Below are positions 6,089 to 14,291 of a DNA stretch of 32,371 nt, in pieces (position 1 is the stretch's first letter; every line of letters starts with the position of its first letter). The position numbers and the translations under genes are program-made. The DNA comes from Clostridiales bacterium. Its GTDB lineage: Bacteria > Bacillota > Clostridia > Lachnospirales > Lachnospiraceae. Below the pieces are notes generated by a model. The model did no database searches. It saw only the letters and a list, made by a program, of their open reading frames with translations, and had not been told where the DNA came from. Location: NCBI GenBank assembly GCA_012520645.1, contig JAAYNV010000032.1, forward strand, positions 1-32,371. Reading direction: 5' to 3'.

Positions 6089-7396
6089 CTAAATGAACTT
6101 CATTTTTTTGACCATATTGACAAACTCCGTATTACTATTCGTTTTAGAGAACATATCGAGAATTCTGTCTACTGCTTCTTCAGACTTTAAGCCGTTTAAC
6201 GCTTTGCGGATAATATTCATAGCTTCCAGTTCCTCCGCATTTAAAAGCAGATCCTCTCTTCTTGTACCGGACTTTGGAATATCAATTGCCGGGAAAACCC
6301 TCTTCTCAGACAGCTTACGATCCAATACCATTTCCATATTACCGGTTCCTTTGAATTCCTCGTAAACCACATCATCCATTTTACTTCCGGTCTCCACCAA
6401 AGCGGTAGCCAGAATCGTCAGACTACCACCCTCTCTCATATTACGGGCAGCACCGAAAAACCTCTTCGGCATATGCAGTGCAGCAGGATCCAGACCACCA
6501 GACAGTGTACGGCCGCTTGGTGGAACTACCAGGTTATATGCCCTGGTCAGACGGGTAATGCTGTCTAACAGAATAATAACGTCCTTTTTATGCTCTACCA
6601 GACGCTTTGCACGCTCTATAACCATCTCGGATACTCTCTTATGATGCTCCGGCAGCTCATCAAAAGTAGAATAGATCGCTTCCACATTCGGTCCTTCAAT
6701 GGCTTCCCGGATATCCGTTACCTCCTCCGGACGCTCATCAATGAGAAGGATAATCATGTGCATTTCCGGATTATTCTTCTTTACGGACTTTGCCACCTCT
6801 TTTAACAGGGTTGTCTTACCTGCCTTCGGCGGAGAAACGATCATTCCTCTCTGCCCCTTGCCAACCGGTGACATCAGATCCATAATGCGCATGGCAACCG
6901 ATGCCCCCGGTGTCTCAAGTGACAGACGCTCGTCCGGGAAAATCGGAGTCATATCCTCAAAATTAAATCTTTTAGCCGTTGCTTCCGGTGAATAGCCATT
7001 GATGCTCTTTACATATAAAAGTGCACTGAATTTTTCCTTTTCAGTCTTGACTCTTGTATTTCCTTCCACAATATCTCCGGTTTTTAAGTTAAAACGTCTA
7101 ATCTGGCTTGGTGCCACATACACATCCTGTTCGCCCGGCAGATAATTATCGCTGCGGATAAAACCAAAACCGTCCTGCATAACCTCCAGTATTCCCCTCG
7201 CGGTATAGCCACTGTCCAATTCTGCTGGAAAAGCTTCCTCTGACTGCACCTTGACCTGCACTTTTCCTTTTTCATCCTCTGCCAGCATTGCCTCTACAAG
7301 CTCCGCTTTTTTCATCGTTGATGTTCCTTTAATGCCTCTTGCTTTGGCAATTTCTCTCAGATCTGCTGCTGCCAGCGACTCATATTTTTCTCTCAT
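6089..7396 (-). CDS. rho: Transcription termination factor Rho
   Basis: Hexameric RNA-dependent ATPase/helicase that releases RNA polymerase. It is 435 aa with little or no insertion. A Rho_N helical domain (about 1-45, 'LREIAKARGIKGTSTMKKAE') is followed by the cold-shock RNA-binding domain (about 63-130, 'DGFGFIRSDNYLPGEQDVYV') and the RecA-like motor: Walker A SPPKAGKTT (188-196), Walker B 'DVIILLDSITR' (272-282), then 'SGGLDPAALHMPKRFFGAAR' and 'KGTGNMEMVLDR'. I chose the ATG at 7396 with GGAGG 5 bases upstream; a GTG four codons earlier is part of that Shine-Dalgarno stretch. A candidate promoter (7532-7560) gives a leader of about 130 nt. Confidence 0.96.
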   Translation of the reverse strand: MREKYESLAAADLREIAKARGIKGTSTMKKAELVEAMLAEDEKGKVQVKVQSEEAFPAELDSGYTARGILEVMQDGFGFIRSDNYLPGEQDVYVAPSQIRRFNLKTGDIVEGNTRVKTEKEKFSALLYVKSINGYSPEATAKRFNFEDMTPIFPDERLSLETPGASVAMRIMDLMSPVGKGQRGMIVSPPKAGKTTLLKEVAKSVKKNNPEMHMIILLIDERPEEVTDIREAIEGPNVEAIYSTFDELPEHHKRVSEMVIERAKRLVEHKKDVIILLDSITRLTRAYNLVVPPSGRTLSGGLDPAALHMPKRFFGAARNMREGGSLTILATALVETGSKMDDVVYEEFKGTGNMEMVLDRKLSEKRVFPAIDIPKSGTRREDLLLNAEELEAMNIIRKALNGLKSEEAVDRILDMFSKTNSNTEFVNMVKKMKFI

Positions 7397-7531
7397 ATTT
7401 TCCTCCACTTTCCATCTGTCAAACCTTTTGCCGATACCGGAATACAGCCAGTTTCCAGTTACATAAACAGCCAGTAAAACACTGCTGCTTTTCTAGGCAA
7501 TCTGTTATTTATTGTTTCTGTACATGGGGTT

Positions 7532-7560
7532 TCTTTAAGATATGTATTTTGATTTGTCAA
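7532..7560 (-). promoter_or_regulatory. Candidate rho promoter
   Basis: On the minus strand TTGACA (complement of 7555-7560) is consensus, and TAAAGA (complement of 7532-7537) lies 17 bases on. The -10 is poor but the -35 and spacing are good. A second -10-like TATAAT lies further upstream, near 7585-7590. Confidence 0.45.
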
Positions 7561-7619
7561 AACCATTTTGCTATTGTAGAATTTATTATACTATATCTCA
7601 TTCAAATGAGAAAGTAATT

Positions 7620-7654
7620 TTTAAAAAACTGCCACCGGTCACTCCGATGGCAGT
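7620..7654 (-). terminator. Rho-independent terminator of infC-rpmI-rplT
   Basis: On the minus strand ACTGCCATCGG pairs with CCGGTGGCAGT (one G-U) around an AGTGA loop, followed by TTTTTTAAAAA. It lies 20 bases past the rplT stop codon. Confidence 0.9.
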
Positions 7655-7673
7655 CGTTAGCTTGTCCAATGGA

Positions 7674-8030
7674 TTAAGCAACTTTACCTTTTGCAATTTC
7701 AACTAATGCCGCAAAGCCTTCTGCATCATTTACAGCCATCTCTGCCAACATCTTTCTGTTAATATCAATCTCAGCCAGCTTTAATCCGTACATAAACTTG
7801 CTATAGGATAAACCGTTCATTCTTGCTGCTGCATTGATACGTGCAATCCAAAGCTGTCTGAACTGACGCTTTCTCTCTTTTCTGCCCGCATAAGAAGATG
7901 CAAGTGCTCTCATGACAGACTGCTTTGCAACTCTGTACTGCTTGGAACGTGCTCCTCTATAACCTTTTGCAAGCTTTAATACTCTATTATGTTTCTTCTT
8001 TGCGTTTAAACCGCCTTTAATTCTTGCCAT
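7674..8030 (-). CDS. rplT: 50S ribosomal protein L20
   Basis: Essential early-assembly protein of the large subunit, 118 aa, very basic. It begins '[20 protein letters not shown]' and contains the conserved '[18 protein letters not shown]' helix that contacts 23S rRNA. AGGAGG lies 9 bases before the ATG. It is third in the infC-rpmI-rplT operon, 21 bases after rpmI. L20 is the known feedback repressor of this operon in Firmicutes, acting on the leader upstream of infC. Confidence 0.97.
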   Translation of the reverse strand: MARIKGGLNAKKKHNRVLKLAKGYRGARSKQYRVAKQSVMRALASSYAGRKERKRQFRQLWIARINAAARMNGLSYSKFMYGLKLAEIDINRKMLAEMAVNDAEGFAALVEIAKGKVA

Positions 8031-8051
8031 CTCTTATATCCTCCTAACAAA

Positions 8052-8249
8052 TTATAAATATGGTAAAATCTTCTTCATGTTCTTAACATTTGTTGCATCC
8101 GTAACAGCCGGCTGTCTAAGATTTCTCTTTCTCTTAGTGGATTTCTTTGTTAAGATATGGCTCTTATAAGCTTTTGCTCTCTTTAATTTACCTGTTCCTG
8201 TAACTTTAAAACGTTTTGCTGCTGCTCTGCTTGTTTTAATTTTTGGCAT
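8052..8249 (-). CDS. rpmI: 50S ribosomal protein L35
   Basis: Small basic protein of the large subunit, 65 aa, beginning '[20 protein letters not shown]' and ending with the 'KKILPYL' that closes this family. AGGAGG is 9 bases before the ATG. It lies between infC and rplT with short gaps, as in nearly all Firmicutes. Confidence 0.97.
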   Translation of the reverse strand: MPKIKTSRAAAKRFKVTGTGKLKRAKAYKSHILTKKSTKRKRNLRQPAVTDATNVKNMKKILPYL

Positions 8250-8294
8250 ATTTCAAATCCTCCTAAACTAAAGTTTCTATTTTAACTGTACGAA

Positions 8295-8801
8295 TTAACG
8301 CTTTTCAGTTAAAAACATTGTCATGCTTCTTCCTTCTACCTTTGGAGCCTTTTCTACTACCGCAATATCGGATAAGTTCTCTGCAAAGTCATCTAAAATG
8401 TGTTTGCTGTTTGCCATATGTGCCATCTCACGACCACGGAAACGAAGTGTAACCTTAACCCGGTCCCCTTTCGTAAGAAACTTTCTGGCTGCATTGATCT
8501 TCGTATTCAGATCATTTGTGTCGATGTTCGGAGACAAACGAATCTCTTTAATCTCGATGACCTTCTGTTTCTTTCTTGCTTCCTTTTCTTTTCTGGCAAG
8601 CTCGTAACGATACTTACCATAATCCACTATTTTACAAACGGGCGGCTTTGCTGTCGGAGCAATCTTGACTAAATCAAGTCCTGCTTCCTCTGCCAGACGC
8701 ATTGCCTCCCTGGAGGACATTGCTCCAAGCTGGTCTCCGTTCTCACCGATAAGACGTACTTCCTTATCCCTAATTTGTTCATTAATCATTAAATCGCTAA
8801 T
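8295..8801 (-). CDS. infC: Translation initiation factor IF-3 with ATT start codon
   Basis: Binds the 30S subunit, prevents premature 50S joining and checks the start codon. It is 168 aa. The N-terminal domain has 'MINEQIRDKEVRLIGENGDQ' and 'DLVKIAPTAKPPVCKIVDYGK'; a lysine-rich linker is followed by the C-terminal domain with 'LRFRGREMAH'. I set the start at the ATT (8799-8801) because GGAGG (complement of 8811-8815) lies 9 bases before it, and translation from there gives (M)SDLMINEQIR, as in relatives. The first in-frame ATG (8787-8789) is 21 bases from that site. An upstream ATG at 8852 would lie inside the attenuator stem. AUU starts in infC are a known autoregulatory device, because IF-3 discriminates against them. 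Confidence 0.95.
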   Translation of the reverse strand: MSDLMINEQIRDKEVRLIGENGDQLGAMSSREAMRLAEEAGLDLVKIAPTAKPPVCKIVDYGKYRYELARKEKEARKKQKVIEIKEIRLSPNIDTNDLNTKINAARKFLTKGDRVKVTLRFRGREMAHMANSKHILDDFAENLSDIAVVEKAPKVEGRSMTMFLTEKR

Positions 8802-8993
8802 TGCCGTGCACCTCCATAAGAAAATAAAAAAGTGGATAGTCAGACTATCCACTTAAAATTTTTCGGCTCACGGACACCTGCCGCATAAAATACAGCTGTC
8901 CAGCTTACTACAATTTGAACACCTATAAGCTCTTTGCCATAGGGTGAGAGTGGATACTCTGCTTTGTTGTCCTGTACGTGTTACAAACCGTAC
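8802..8993 (-). ncRNA. infC-rpmI-rplT leader with L20-type attenuator
   Basis: The leader is about 190 nt, from the predicted start near 8993 to the infC start codon. It ends in a near-ideal terminator: AAGTGGATAGT (8830-8840) and its complement ACTATCCACTT (8844-8854) around a 3-base loop, followed by a U-run and then the Shine-Dalgarno. A TATCCACT segment earlier in the transcript (complement of about 8946-8954) can pair with the AGTGGATA arm of the terminator and would act as an antiterminator. This is the layout of the L20 leader described in Bacillus and other Firmicutes, where L20 binding favours termination. Confidence 0.85.
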
Positions 8994-8999
8994 TCTGAT

Positions 9000-9028
9000 A
9001 CTATACATCCACTTTCACGCTATGTCAA
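9000..9028 (-). promoter_or_regulatory. Strong promoter of the infC operon
   Basis: On the minus strand consensus TTGACA (complement of 9023-9028) and TATAGT (complement of 9000-9005) are separated by exactly 17 bases. Nothing else in the window matches sigma-A consensus better. Confidence 0.88.
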
Positions 9029-9051
9029 GCTATTTTTTTATATTTGCAAAA

Positions 9052-9139
9052 TTATTTCTCCCGGAACGTGGCGCAGGCGGTTTCAGAGAATCCGCCTTAA
9101 TACAGTTTATTTCTCCCGGAACGTGGCGCAGGCGGTTTC
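9052..9139. repeat. 33-base direct repeat at the 3' end of the DUF1540 gene
   Basis: The sequence at 9052-9084 is repeated without change at 9107-9139, a 55-base period. The second copy contains the last ten codons and stop codon of the DUF1540 gene, and the first lies just beyond the gene. This is a tandem duplication of the gene tail. On the minus strand the unit between the copies allows a GGCGG...CCGCC hairpin. Confidence 0.9.
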
Positions 9140-9421
9140 TCTGCAGTTCCGTGCACCGCATCCCTTGATATCCACATGCTCTGCGTAACATTTGTAATTG
9201 GTATTGTAAGTACAATTCGTTGCTTCGCAGTCAATGCTGATGGTTTTGCTCGGATGATCCAGTGCACTCTTATAGCTGTCACCCTTGCTCTCTGTAAAGC
9301 TCTCACAGCAGGTATCATCACAGTGGCATGCCTCTTTACCGCCTACCATGATATCACCCTTGCTGCAATATTCTGACTTATTGTACACACAATTTGTTAC
9401 GCCGCATTTTAACTCTGCCAT
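9107..9421 (-). CDS. Cysteine-rich DUF1540 domain protein
   Basis: A 104-residue protein with two DUF1540 repeats. The first has 'CGVTNCVYNKSEYCSKGDI' followed by 'ACHCDDTCCESF'; the second has 'CEATNCTYNTNYKCYAEHVD' followed by 'CGARNCRETACATF'. About fifteen cysteines in spaced pairs suggest metal binding. The family's function is unknown, and it is frequent in clostridia. AGGAGG lies 7 bases before the ATG. It sits between thrS and the infC operon on the same strand, 85 bases after thrS. Its last 33 bases are duplicated just downstream. Confidence 0.92.
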   Translation of the reverse strand: MAELKCGVTNCVYNKSEYCSKGDIMVGGKEACHCDDTCCESFTESKGDSYKSALDHPSKTISIDCEATNCTYNTNYKCYAEHVDIKGCGARNCRETACATFREK

Positions 9422-9506
9422 TTTACTACCTCCTGATATGCTAAATAATTTTGATCAGTAGTAGTATGGCTTAATTGGTTCTGTTCTATACTATCACTTA
9501 TTTACT

Positions 9507-11471
9507 TTATTTCTGCTCTTCTGAAACCTCTTCCTTGCGAATCGCCTTGGTACGGATTTCCTCACAGATTGCTGTAATGAAATCAGCAAGCGGCTTCTGT
9601 CCTTCATCGCCTGCAAAGCGGCTTCTGACAGATACCAGATTCTGTTCCTCTTCCTGCTGTCCCACGACGAGCATATAAGGCACTTTGGCAAGTCTCGTCT
9701 CGCGAATCTTATAACCAATTTTTTCCGAACGATTGTCTACGGTGCAGAGGATTCCGTTTTTCTTCAGTTCCTTTGCAACACTTTCTGCATAGTCCTTATA
9801 TTTTTCAGAAATCGGAAGGACACGCACCTGCTCCGGGCAAAGCCAGGTCGGGAACTTGCCGGCATATTTTTCAACCAGCCATGCAAGCGTTCTCTCATAG
9901 CAGCCCATGGATGTTCTGTGGATAATATACGGACGTTTCTTGTCTCCATTCTCATCGATGTAGAACATGTCAAACTGTTCTGCCAAAAGAGCATCCCACT
10001 GGATCGTAATCATCGTGTCTTCTTTTCCGTATACGTTCTTTGCGTTAATATCGATCTTAGGACCATAGAAAGCAGCCTCACCGACATCCTCTACAAACGG
10101 AATTTCAAGCTCCTGCATCATATTCCGCATATGCTGCTGGGTCTCTTCCCATACTTCAGGCTCCCCGATATATTTTTCACGGTTGTCCGGATCCCACTTG
10201 GAAAGATGGTAGGTCACATCCTCTTCCACACCAAGCGTCGTCAGGCAGTGCTTTGCCAGAGCCAGACAGTTCTTGAATTCTTCCACCATCTGATCCGGAC
10301 GCACAATTAAATGTCCCTCGGAAATCGTAAACTGACGTACACGGGTCAGACCGTGCATTTCACCGGAATCCTCGTTACGAAACAGTGTAGAAGTCTCACC
10401 GTAACGGATCGGCAGATCCCGATAAGAATGCTGGCTGTTCTTATAGCAGTAATACTGGAACGGGCAGGTCATCGGACGAAGTGCAAACACTTCCTTATCC
10501 TTTTCTTCATCTCCCAGAACAAACATACCTTCCTTATAATGATCCCAGTGTCCCGAAATCTTATACAGATCGCTCTTTGCCATAAGCGGTGTTTTGGTTC
10601 TGACATAACCCCACTCGTTATCCTCCAGATCCTCAATCCAGCGCTGCATGGTCTGGATCATTTTGGCTCCCTTCGGAAGCAGAAGCGGCAGTCCCTGTCC
10701 AATCACATCTACCGTTGTAAATAATTCCATCTCACGCCCCAGCTTATTGTGGTCACGTTTCTTAGCCTCTTCCATCTGTGCCAGATGCGCTGCCAGTTCG
10801 TCCTTCTTGGCATAGGCTGTGCCGTAAATTCTCTGGAGCATTTTATTTTTCTCGCTGCCTCTCCAATAAGCACCGGAAGAAGAAATCAGCTTGAAAGCCT
10901 TAATATTTTTTGTACTCATCAGGTGCGGACCTGCACACAGATCGGTAAAATCACCCTGGCTGTAGAAGGAAATCTCCGCATCCTCCGGCAGATCTTCAAT
11001 TAACTCTACTTTATACGGCTCACCCTTTTCCTGCATAAACTTGATGGCTTCTGCTCTCGGAAGCGTAAACTTCTCAAGGCGTGCACCCTCTTTTACAATC
11101 TTCTTCATTTCCGCTTCCAGCTTATCCAGATCCTCTCTGGAAAACGGCTCATGCTCAAAATCATAATAAAATCCGGTATCAATACTCGGGCCGATGGCTA
11201 ACTTGGCCTCCGGGAACACTCTCTTTACCGCCTCAGCAAGCACATGGGAGGTCGTATGTCTGAGCGCTGCCAGACCTGCCGGATCATTGGCGGTCAGAAT
11301 GCTCAGCTCACAATCCTTGTCAATTACCGTTCTTAAATCCACAACCTGTCCATCTACCTCTGCTGCGCAGGCTGCTCTTGCCAGACCCTCGCTGATATCC
11401 AATGCAATATCATATGCACTCATAGCTACAGCATATTCCTTACTGCTTCCGTCCTTTAAAGTAATTTTCAT
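9507..11471 (-). CDS. thrS: Threonine--tRNA ligase
   Basis: Charges tRNA-Thr with threonine, using ATP and a catalytic zinc. It is 654 aa, full length. Domains in order: N-terminal TGS (1-60); editing domain with the H-x-x-x-H motif 'HTTSH' and a second 'CAGPH' motif; class II catalytic core with 'RPMTCPFQYY' (zinc Cys), motif 2 'TLFRNEDSGEMHGLTRVRQF' and its zinc His, and motif 3 'HRTSMGCYERTLAWL'; C-terminal anticodon-binding domain. AGAGG lies 8 bases upstream. It follows a small membrane protein gene by 32 bases. I found no T-box element in its upstream region, although many Firmicutes control thrS that way. Confidence 0.97.
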   Translation of the reverse strand: MKITLKDGSSKEYAVAMSAYDIALDISEGLARAACAAEVDGQVVDLRTVIDKDCELSILTANDPAGLAALRHTTSHVLAEAVKRVFPEAKLAIGPSIDTGFYYDFEHEPFSREDLDKLEAEMKKIVKEGARLEKFTLPRAEAIKFMQEKGEPYKVELIEDLPEDAEISFYSQGDFTDLCAGPHLMSTKNIKAFKLISSSGAYWRGSEKNKMLQRIYGTAYAKKDELAAHLAQMEEAKKRDHNKLGREMELFTTVDVIGQGLPLLLPKGAKMIQTMQRWIEDLEDNEWGYVRTKTPLMAKSDLYKISGHWDHYKEGMFVLGDEEKDKEVFALRPMTCPFQYYCYKNSQHSYRDLPIRYGETSTLFRNEDSGEMHGLTRVRQFTISEGHLIVRPDQMVEEFKNCLALAKHCLTTLGVEEDVTYHLSKWDPDNREKYIGEPEVWEETQQHMRNMMQELEIPFVEDVGEAAFYGPKIDINAKNVYGKEDTMITIQWDALLAEQFDMFYIDENGDKKRPYIIHRTSMGCYERTLAWLVEKYAGKFPTWLCPEQVRVLPISEKYKDYAESVAKELKKNGILCTVDNRSEKIGYKIRETRLAKVPYMLVVGQQEEEQNLVSVRSRFAGDEGQKPLADFITAICEEIRTKAIRKEEVSEEQK

Positions 11472-11503
11472 TTTTTATACCTCTTTCTTTTTATCCCTCT
11501 TTT

Positions 11504-11728
11504 TTATTCTGCATCACTGCACTCCGGCTCTGCAAACGTATTGCCGTTATTATTTCCACATGAAATATGGATGCCATGCGTAAGCGGTGCATGAACGAGT
11601 CCCCAGAGTGCACCTAAAAGTGCTGCAATCAGCATCAGAATCCAAAAATCCGTCTTACAAAATGTCACATCTCCTTCAAACATTCTGGTCCACAGTTTCT
11701 TTCCTTTTTCCCTTGCCAATAAAAGCAT
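11504..11728 (-). CDS. Small single-pass membrane protein upstream of thrS
   Basis: A 74-residue protein of unknown function. A basic N-terminus ('LLLAREKGKKLWTRM') precedes one hydrophobic segment (about residues 29-46, 'FWILMLIAALLGALWGLVHA') and a polar tail rich in Asn, acidic residues and two cysteines. Topology by charge suggests the N-terminus is inside. It has a very good start: AGGAGG 7 bases before the ATG, and a matching promoter at 11786-11814. It is probably cotranscribed with thrS. No family was recognised. Confidence 0.75.
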   Translation of the reverse strand: MLLLAREKGKKLWTRMFEGDVTFCKTDFWILMLIAALLGALWGLVHAPLTHGIHISCGNNNGNTFAEPECSDAE

Positions 11729-11785
11729 TCTGTTTCCTCCTTCTCATATCCAAAAAAGTGCACATAACCTTTTTTCACTATGTTC

Positions 11786-11814
11786 ATCCTATGACAAAAT
11801 ATTCGTTCTGTAAA
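11786..11814 (-). promoter_or_regulatory. Promoter of the small membrane protein-thrS unit
   Basis: On the minus strand TTTACA (complement of 11809-11814) and TAGGAT (complement of 11786-11791) are separated by 17 bases. Transcription would start near 11779, about 50 bases before the first ATG. Confidence 0.55.
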
Positions 11815-11899
11815 GTATTTTTTCCAAAACACCCATATGAAATCAAAACGTGCAAATTTTGTTCTTTTTTTCCCTAATTGTGAACCTTTTTGAAAGCTC

Positions 11900-11928
11900 T
11901 TGTACTTCCTCCCCACCCTTGCTAAATT
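11900..11928 (+). promoter_or_regulatory. Candidate nagBA promoter
   Basis: TTGTAC (11900-11905) and TAAATT (11923-11928) are separated by 17 bases, about 75 bases before the nagB start. It lies in the divergent intergenic region shared with the thrS unit. Confidence 0.5.
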
Positions 11929-12008
11929 GTAATTAGAAGAAATTCGTAAGACGGATTTCCAGAAAGTACCAGCAAACAAATATTTAAAAGAAGGGATAGG
12001 ATAAGCAT

Positions 12009-12734
12009 ATGAAAATCATCAAAGCAACCGACTATAAGGATATGAGCCGTAAGGCGGCCAACATTATTTCTGCCCAGGTTATTATGAAACCGGACTGTGT
12101 ACTCGGACTGGCAACCGGTTCCACACCGATCGGAACCTACGACCAGCTTGTAGAATGGTACAAGAAGGGTGATCTGGACTTTTCTGGTGTGACCAGCGTA
12201 AATCTTGACGAATATAAAGGGCTTTCCGGCGACAATGACCAGAGCTACCGCTACTTTATGAATACCCATTTATTCGACCGTGTCAACATCGACAAAACAA
12301 AGACTTATGTGCCAAATGGACTGGAAGCCGATTCTGCCAAAGCCTGTGGCGATTATAACCGCATCATTGCAGAGGTTGGTGGTGTGGATTTACAGCTGCT
12401 TGGTCTTGGACATAACGGACACATCGGCTTCAATGAACCGAGTGCCACATTTGAAAAGGAAACTCACTGCGTAGATCTGACACAGAGCACCATTGATGCC
12501 AATGCCCGTTTCTTTGCCACCATGGACGATGTTCCGAAGCAGGCTTATACCATGGGTATCAAGACCATTATGCAGGCAAAGAAGATTGTTGTCGTAGTCA
12601 GCGGTGAAGACAAAGCAAATATCGTAAAGGAAGCCTTTTTCGGACCGATCACTCCACAAGTACCTGCTTCTGTGTTACAATTACATAATGATGTAGTTGT
12701 TGTCGGTGATGCAGCAGCTCTTTCCAAAATCTAA
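12009..12734 (+). CDS. nagB: Glucosamine-6-phosphate deaminase
   Basis: Converts glucosamine-6-P to fructose-6-P and ammonia in the cytoplasm. It is 241 aa, the short form usual in Firmicutes, without the allosteric C-terminal extension of the E. coli enzyme. Motifs: phosphate loop 'GLATGSTPIGTY' (about 35-46), 'VNLDEYKGL' with the catalytic Asp, and 'GLGHNGHIGFNEP' with the active-site His and Glu. It is followed by nagA after 18 bases, forming an operon that channels N-acetylglucosamine-6-P into glycolysis. The Shine-Dalgarno is a weaker AGGGATAGGAT stretch. Confidence 0.97.
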   Translation: MKIIKATDYKDMSRKAANIISAQVIMKPDCVLGLATGSTPIGTYDQLVEWYKKGDLDFSGVTSVNLDEYKGLSGDNDQSYRYFMNTHLFDRVNIDKTKTYVPNGLEADSAKACGDYNRIIAEVGGVDLQLLGLGHNGHIGFNEPSATFEKETHCVDLTQSTIDANARFFATMDDVPKQAYTMGIKTIMQAKKIVVVVSGEDKANIVKEAFFGPITPQVPASVLQLHNDVVVVGDAAALSKI

Positions 12735-12752
12735 ACAAAGGGGTGTTACAAC

Positions 12753-13913
12753 ATGATCATTCAAAACGGTACTGTTTTTACCAAGGACTGTCGTTTCGAG
12801 CAAAAAACTATCTTAACAGACGCAGAACGTATTCTTGCAGTGGAAAGCACTGCAGACGGAACTTCTTCTGAAGTTCTGGATGCTACGGACTGTTATGTCA
12901 TTCCCGGTCTGACCGACGTACATTTCCATGGCTGTGTCGGCTATGACTTCTGTGACGGTACAGAAGAAGCACTGCAGGCTATGGCTGTCTACGAATTAAA
13001 AAACGGTGTGACTACCATTTGTCCCGCATCCATGACACTGGCAGAAGAAACTCTTGCCGGCATCTGTAAAACAGCGGCGGGCTACGCTTCCAGACAGCAA
13101 GCTGCCGATCCTGCTTCCCGTGCCGGACTTGGCGCTTCCTTAAAGGGCATCAATCTGGAAGGTCCTTTCCTCTCCTTCGCCAAAAAAGGAGCGCAGAATC
13201 CTGCTTATCTGCAAAAGCCAAATGCACCTATGCTACATAGACTTCAGGAATGCGCAAATGGTCTGGTCAAGCTGGTTGCTATTGCTCCAGAGGAAGACGG
13301 TGCCATGGACTGTATCCGTGAGCTTGCATCTGAAATGACTTTCTCCGTGGCTCATACCACTGCAGATTATGAAACCGCAAGAAAAGCCATGGAACTTGGC
13401 GCAAAGCATGTCACTCATCTTTACAATGCCATGCCGCCTTTTACGCACCGCGATCCGGGCGTGATCGGCGCAGCTGCTGACACTTCCGACTGTGATGTGG
13501 AACTGATCTGTGACGGTGTGCATATTTCGGCTCCCGTAGTACGTTCTACCTTCAAGCTCTTTGGAGACGACCGTGTTATTCTGATCAGTGACAGCATGAT
13601 GGCTACCGGCATGAAGGACGGACGCTATGCACTCGGTGGACAGCCGGTTATTGTAAAAGGTAATCTTGCCACGTTGGAAGACGGCACCATTGCAGGCAGC
13701 GCCACCAACCTGATGGACTGCATGCGCACCGCAGTCAAAATGGGAATTCCGTTAGAGAGTGCAGTCAAAGCAGCAACCATCAATCCTGCCCGCTCCATTG
13801 GCATTGATAAGGAATATGGTTCCATTGTTGCCGGAAAACATGCAAACCTGGTACTGTTAAATAAAAAGGATCTTTCTATAAAGGCAGTTGTGCTGGAAGG
13901 TAAGGTTCTGTAA
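12753..13913 (+). CDS. nagA: N-acetylglucosamine-6-phosphate deacetylase
   Basis: Amidohydrolase-superfamily enzyme that removes acetate from GlcNAc-6-P to give GlcN-6-P for NagB. It is 386 aa. Visible motifs: metal-site 'GLTDVHFHGCVGYDF' (about 52-66), substrate loop 'INLEGPFLS' with the metal-binding Glu, 'VAHTTADY', 'GAKHVTHLYNAMPPF', the 'LICDGVHI' strand, and catalytic Asp in 'LISDSMMATG'. GGGGTG precedes the ATG. It is second in the nagBA operon. Confidence 0.97.
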   Translation: MIIQNGTVFTKDCRFEQKTILTDAERILAVESTADGTSSEVLDATDCYVIPGLTDVHFHGCVGYDFCDGTEEALQAMAVYELKNGVTTICPASMTLAEETLAGICKTAAGYASRQQAADPASRAGLGASLKGINLEGPFLSFAKKGAQNPAYLQKPNAPMLHRLQECANGLVKLVAIAPEEDGAMDCIRELASEMTFSVAHTTADYETARKAMELGAKHVTHLYNAMPPFTHRDPGVIGAAADTSDCDVELICDGVHISAPVVRSTFKLFGDDRVILISDSMMATGMKDGRYALGGQPVIVKGNLATLEDGTIAGSATNLMDCMRTAVKMGIPLESAVKAATINPARSIGIDKEYGSIVAGKHANLVLLNKKDLSIKAVVLEGKVL

Positions 13914-13933
13914 GATCAGCTTATAAATTTGTA

Positions 13934-13986
13934 GTTGCTACAAGTCTAAATAAAATGAATAGAGTTTATTTAGACTTGTCAGCAAC
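13934..13986. repeat. Large palindrome after nagA
   Basis: Arms at 13934-13954 and 13965-13986 are complementary over 21 positions with a single unpaired base, around a 10-base loop. This is one of the longest stems in the window. It begins about 20 bases past the nagA stop codon and could terminate nagBA, but no U-run follows the stem on the plus strand; the T-rich part lies inside the right arm. It also marks the left boundary of an AT-rich island. Confidence 0.75.
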
Positions 13987-14022
13987 AATGAAAACGATCG
14001 TAAAGACAGGAGATATATTATT

Positions 14023-14256
14023 ATGAAAAAATGGAATGCAGAATATGAAGGTAATAAAATCAGAATAGAAAATAGTTGGGATGAAGAAAAATTATATATT
14101 AATGAAAAATTACATGATGAAGGAATAGGATTAACCTCTCGCTCTAAATTGATTGGAAAACTGCCAGACGGAAAATTAGTAAAGGTTTGCATTGGAGGTT
14201 TTTGTAGATTACATTGTGTCGTTTTTGTTGACGATGAAGAAATTTTAAGAGCATAG
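14023..14256 (+). CDS. Small conserved-type hypothetical protein, 77 aa
   Basis: A 77-residue soluble protein with no signal peptide. It looks like an all-beta fold: 'WNAEYEGNKIRIENSW', 'EKLYINEKLHDE', 'SRSKLIGKLPDGKLVKVCIG' and 'FCRLHCVVFVDDEEI' suggest paired strands. It resembles a short domain seen in many Firmicutes hypothetical proteins, but I cannot name a family. AGGAG lies 10 bases before the ATG. The coding sequence is clearly more AT-rich than nagA and is bounded by a long palindrome and its own terminator, so it may be a transferred single-gene unit. Confidence 0.72.
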   Translation: MKKWNAEYEGNKIRIENSWDEEKLYINEKLHDEGIGLTSRSKLIGKLPDGKLVKVCIGGFCRLHCVVFVDDEEILRA

Positions 14257-14257
14257 T

Positions 14258-14290
14258 TTGTCAAGATAAGTGTGTAAGTTTTTTAATGAT
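14258..14290. other. Insertion-sequence-end-like segment
   Basis: Directly after the 77-aa gene the sequence TTGTCAAGATAAGTGTGTAA, followed by a T-run and AATGA, resembles the terminal repeats of insertion sequences. A related segment with the same TTGTCAAGA start and the same T-run plus AATGA end occurs at 32260-32293 in the same orientation. No transposase is adjacent, so this would be a remnant. The family is not identified. Confidence 0.3.
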
Positions 14291-14291
14291 G

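Noticed and set aside
11472..11990. T-box riboswitch upstream of thrS
   Set aside because: I looked for the conserved TGGNACCGCG-type box on the minus strand and did not find it.
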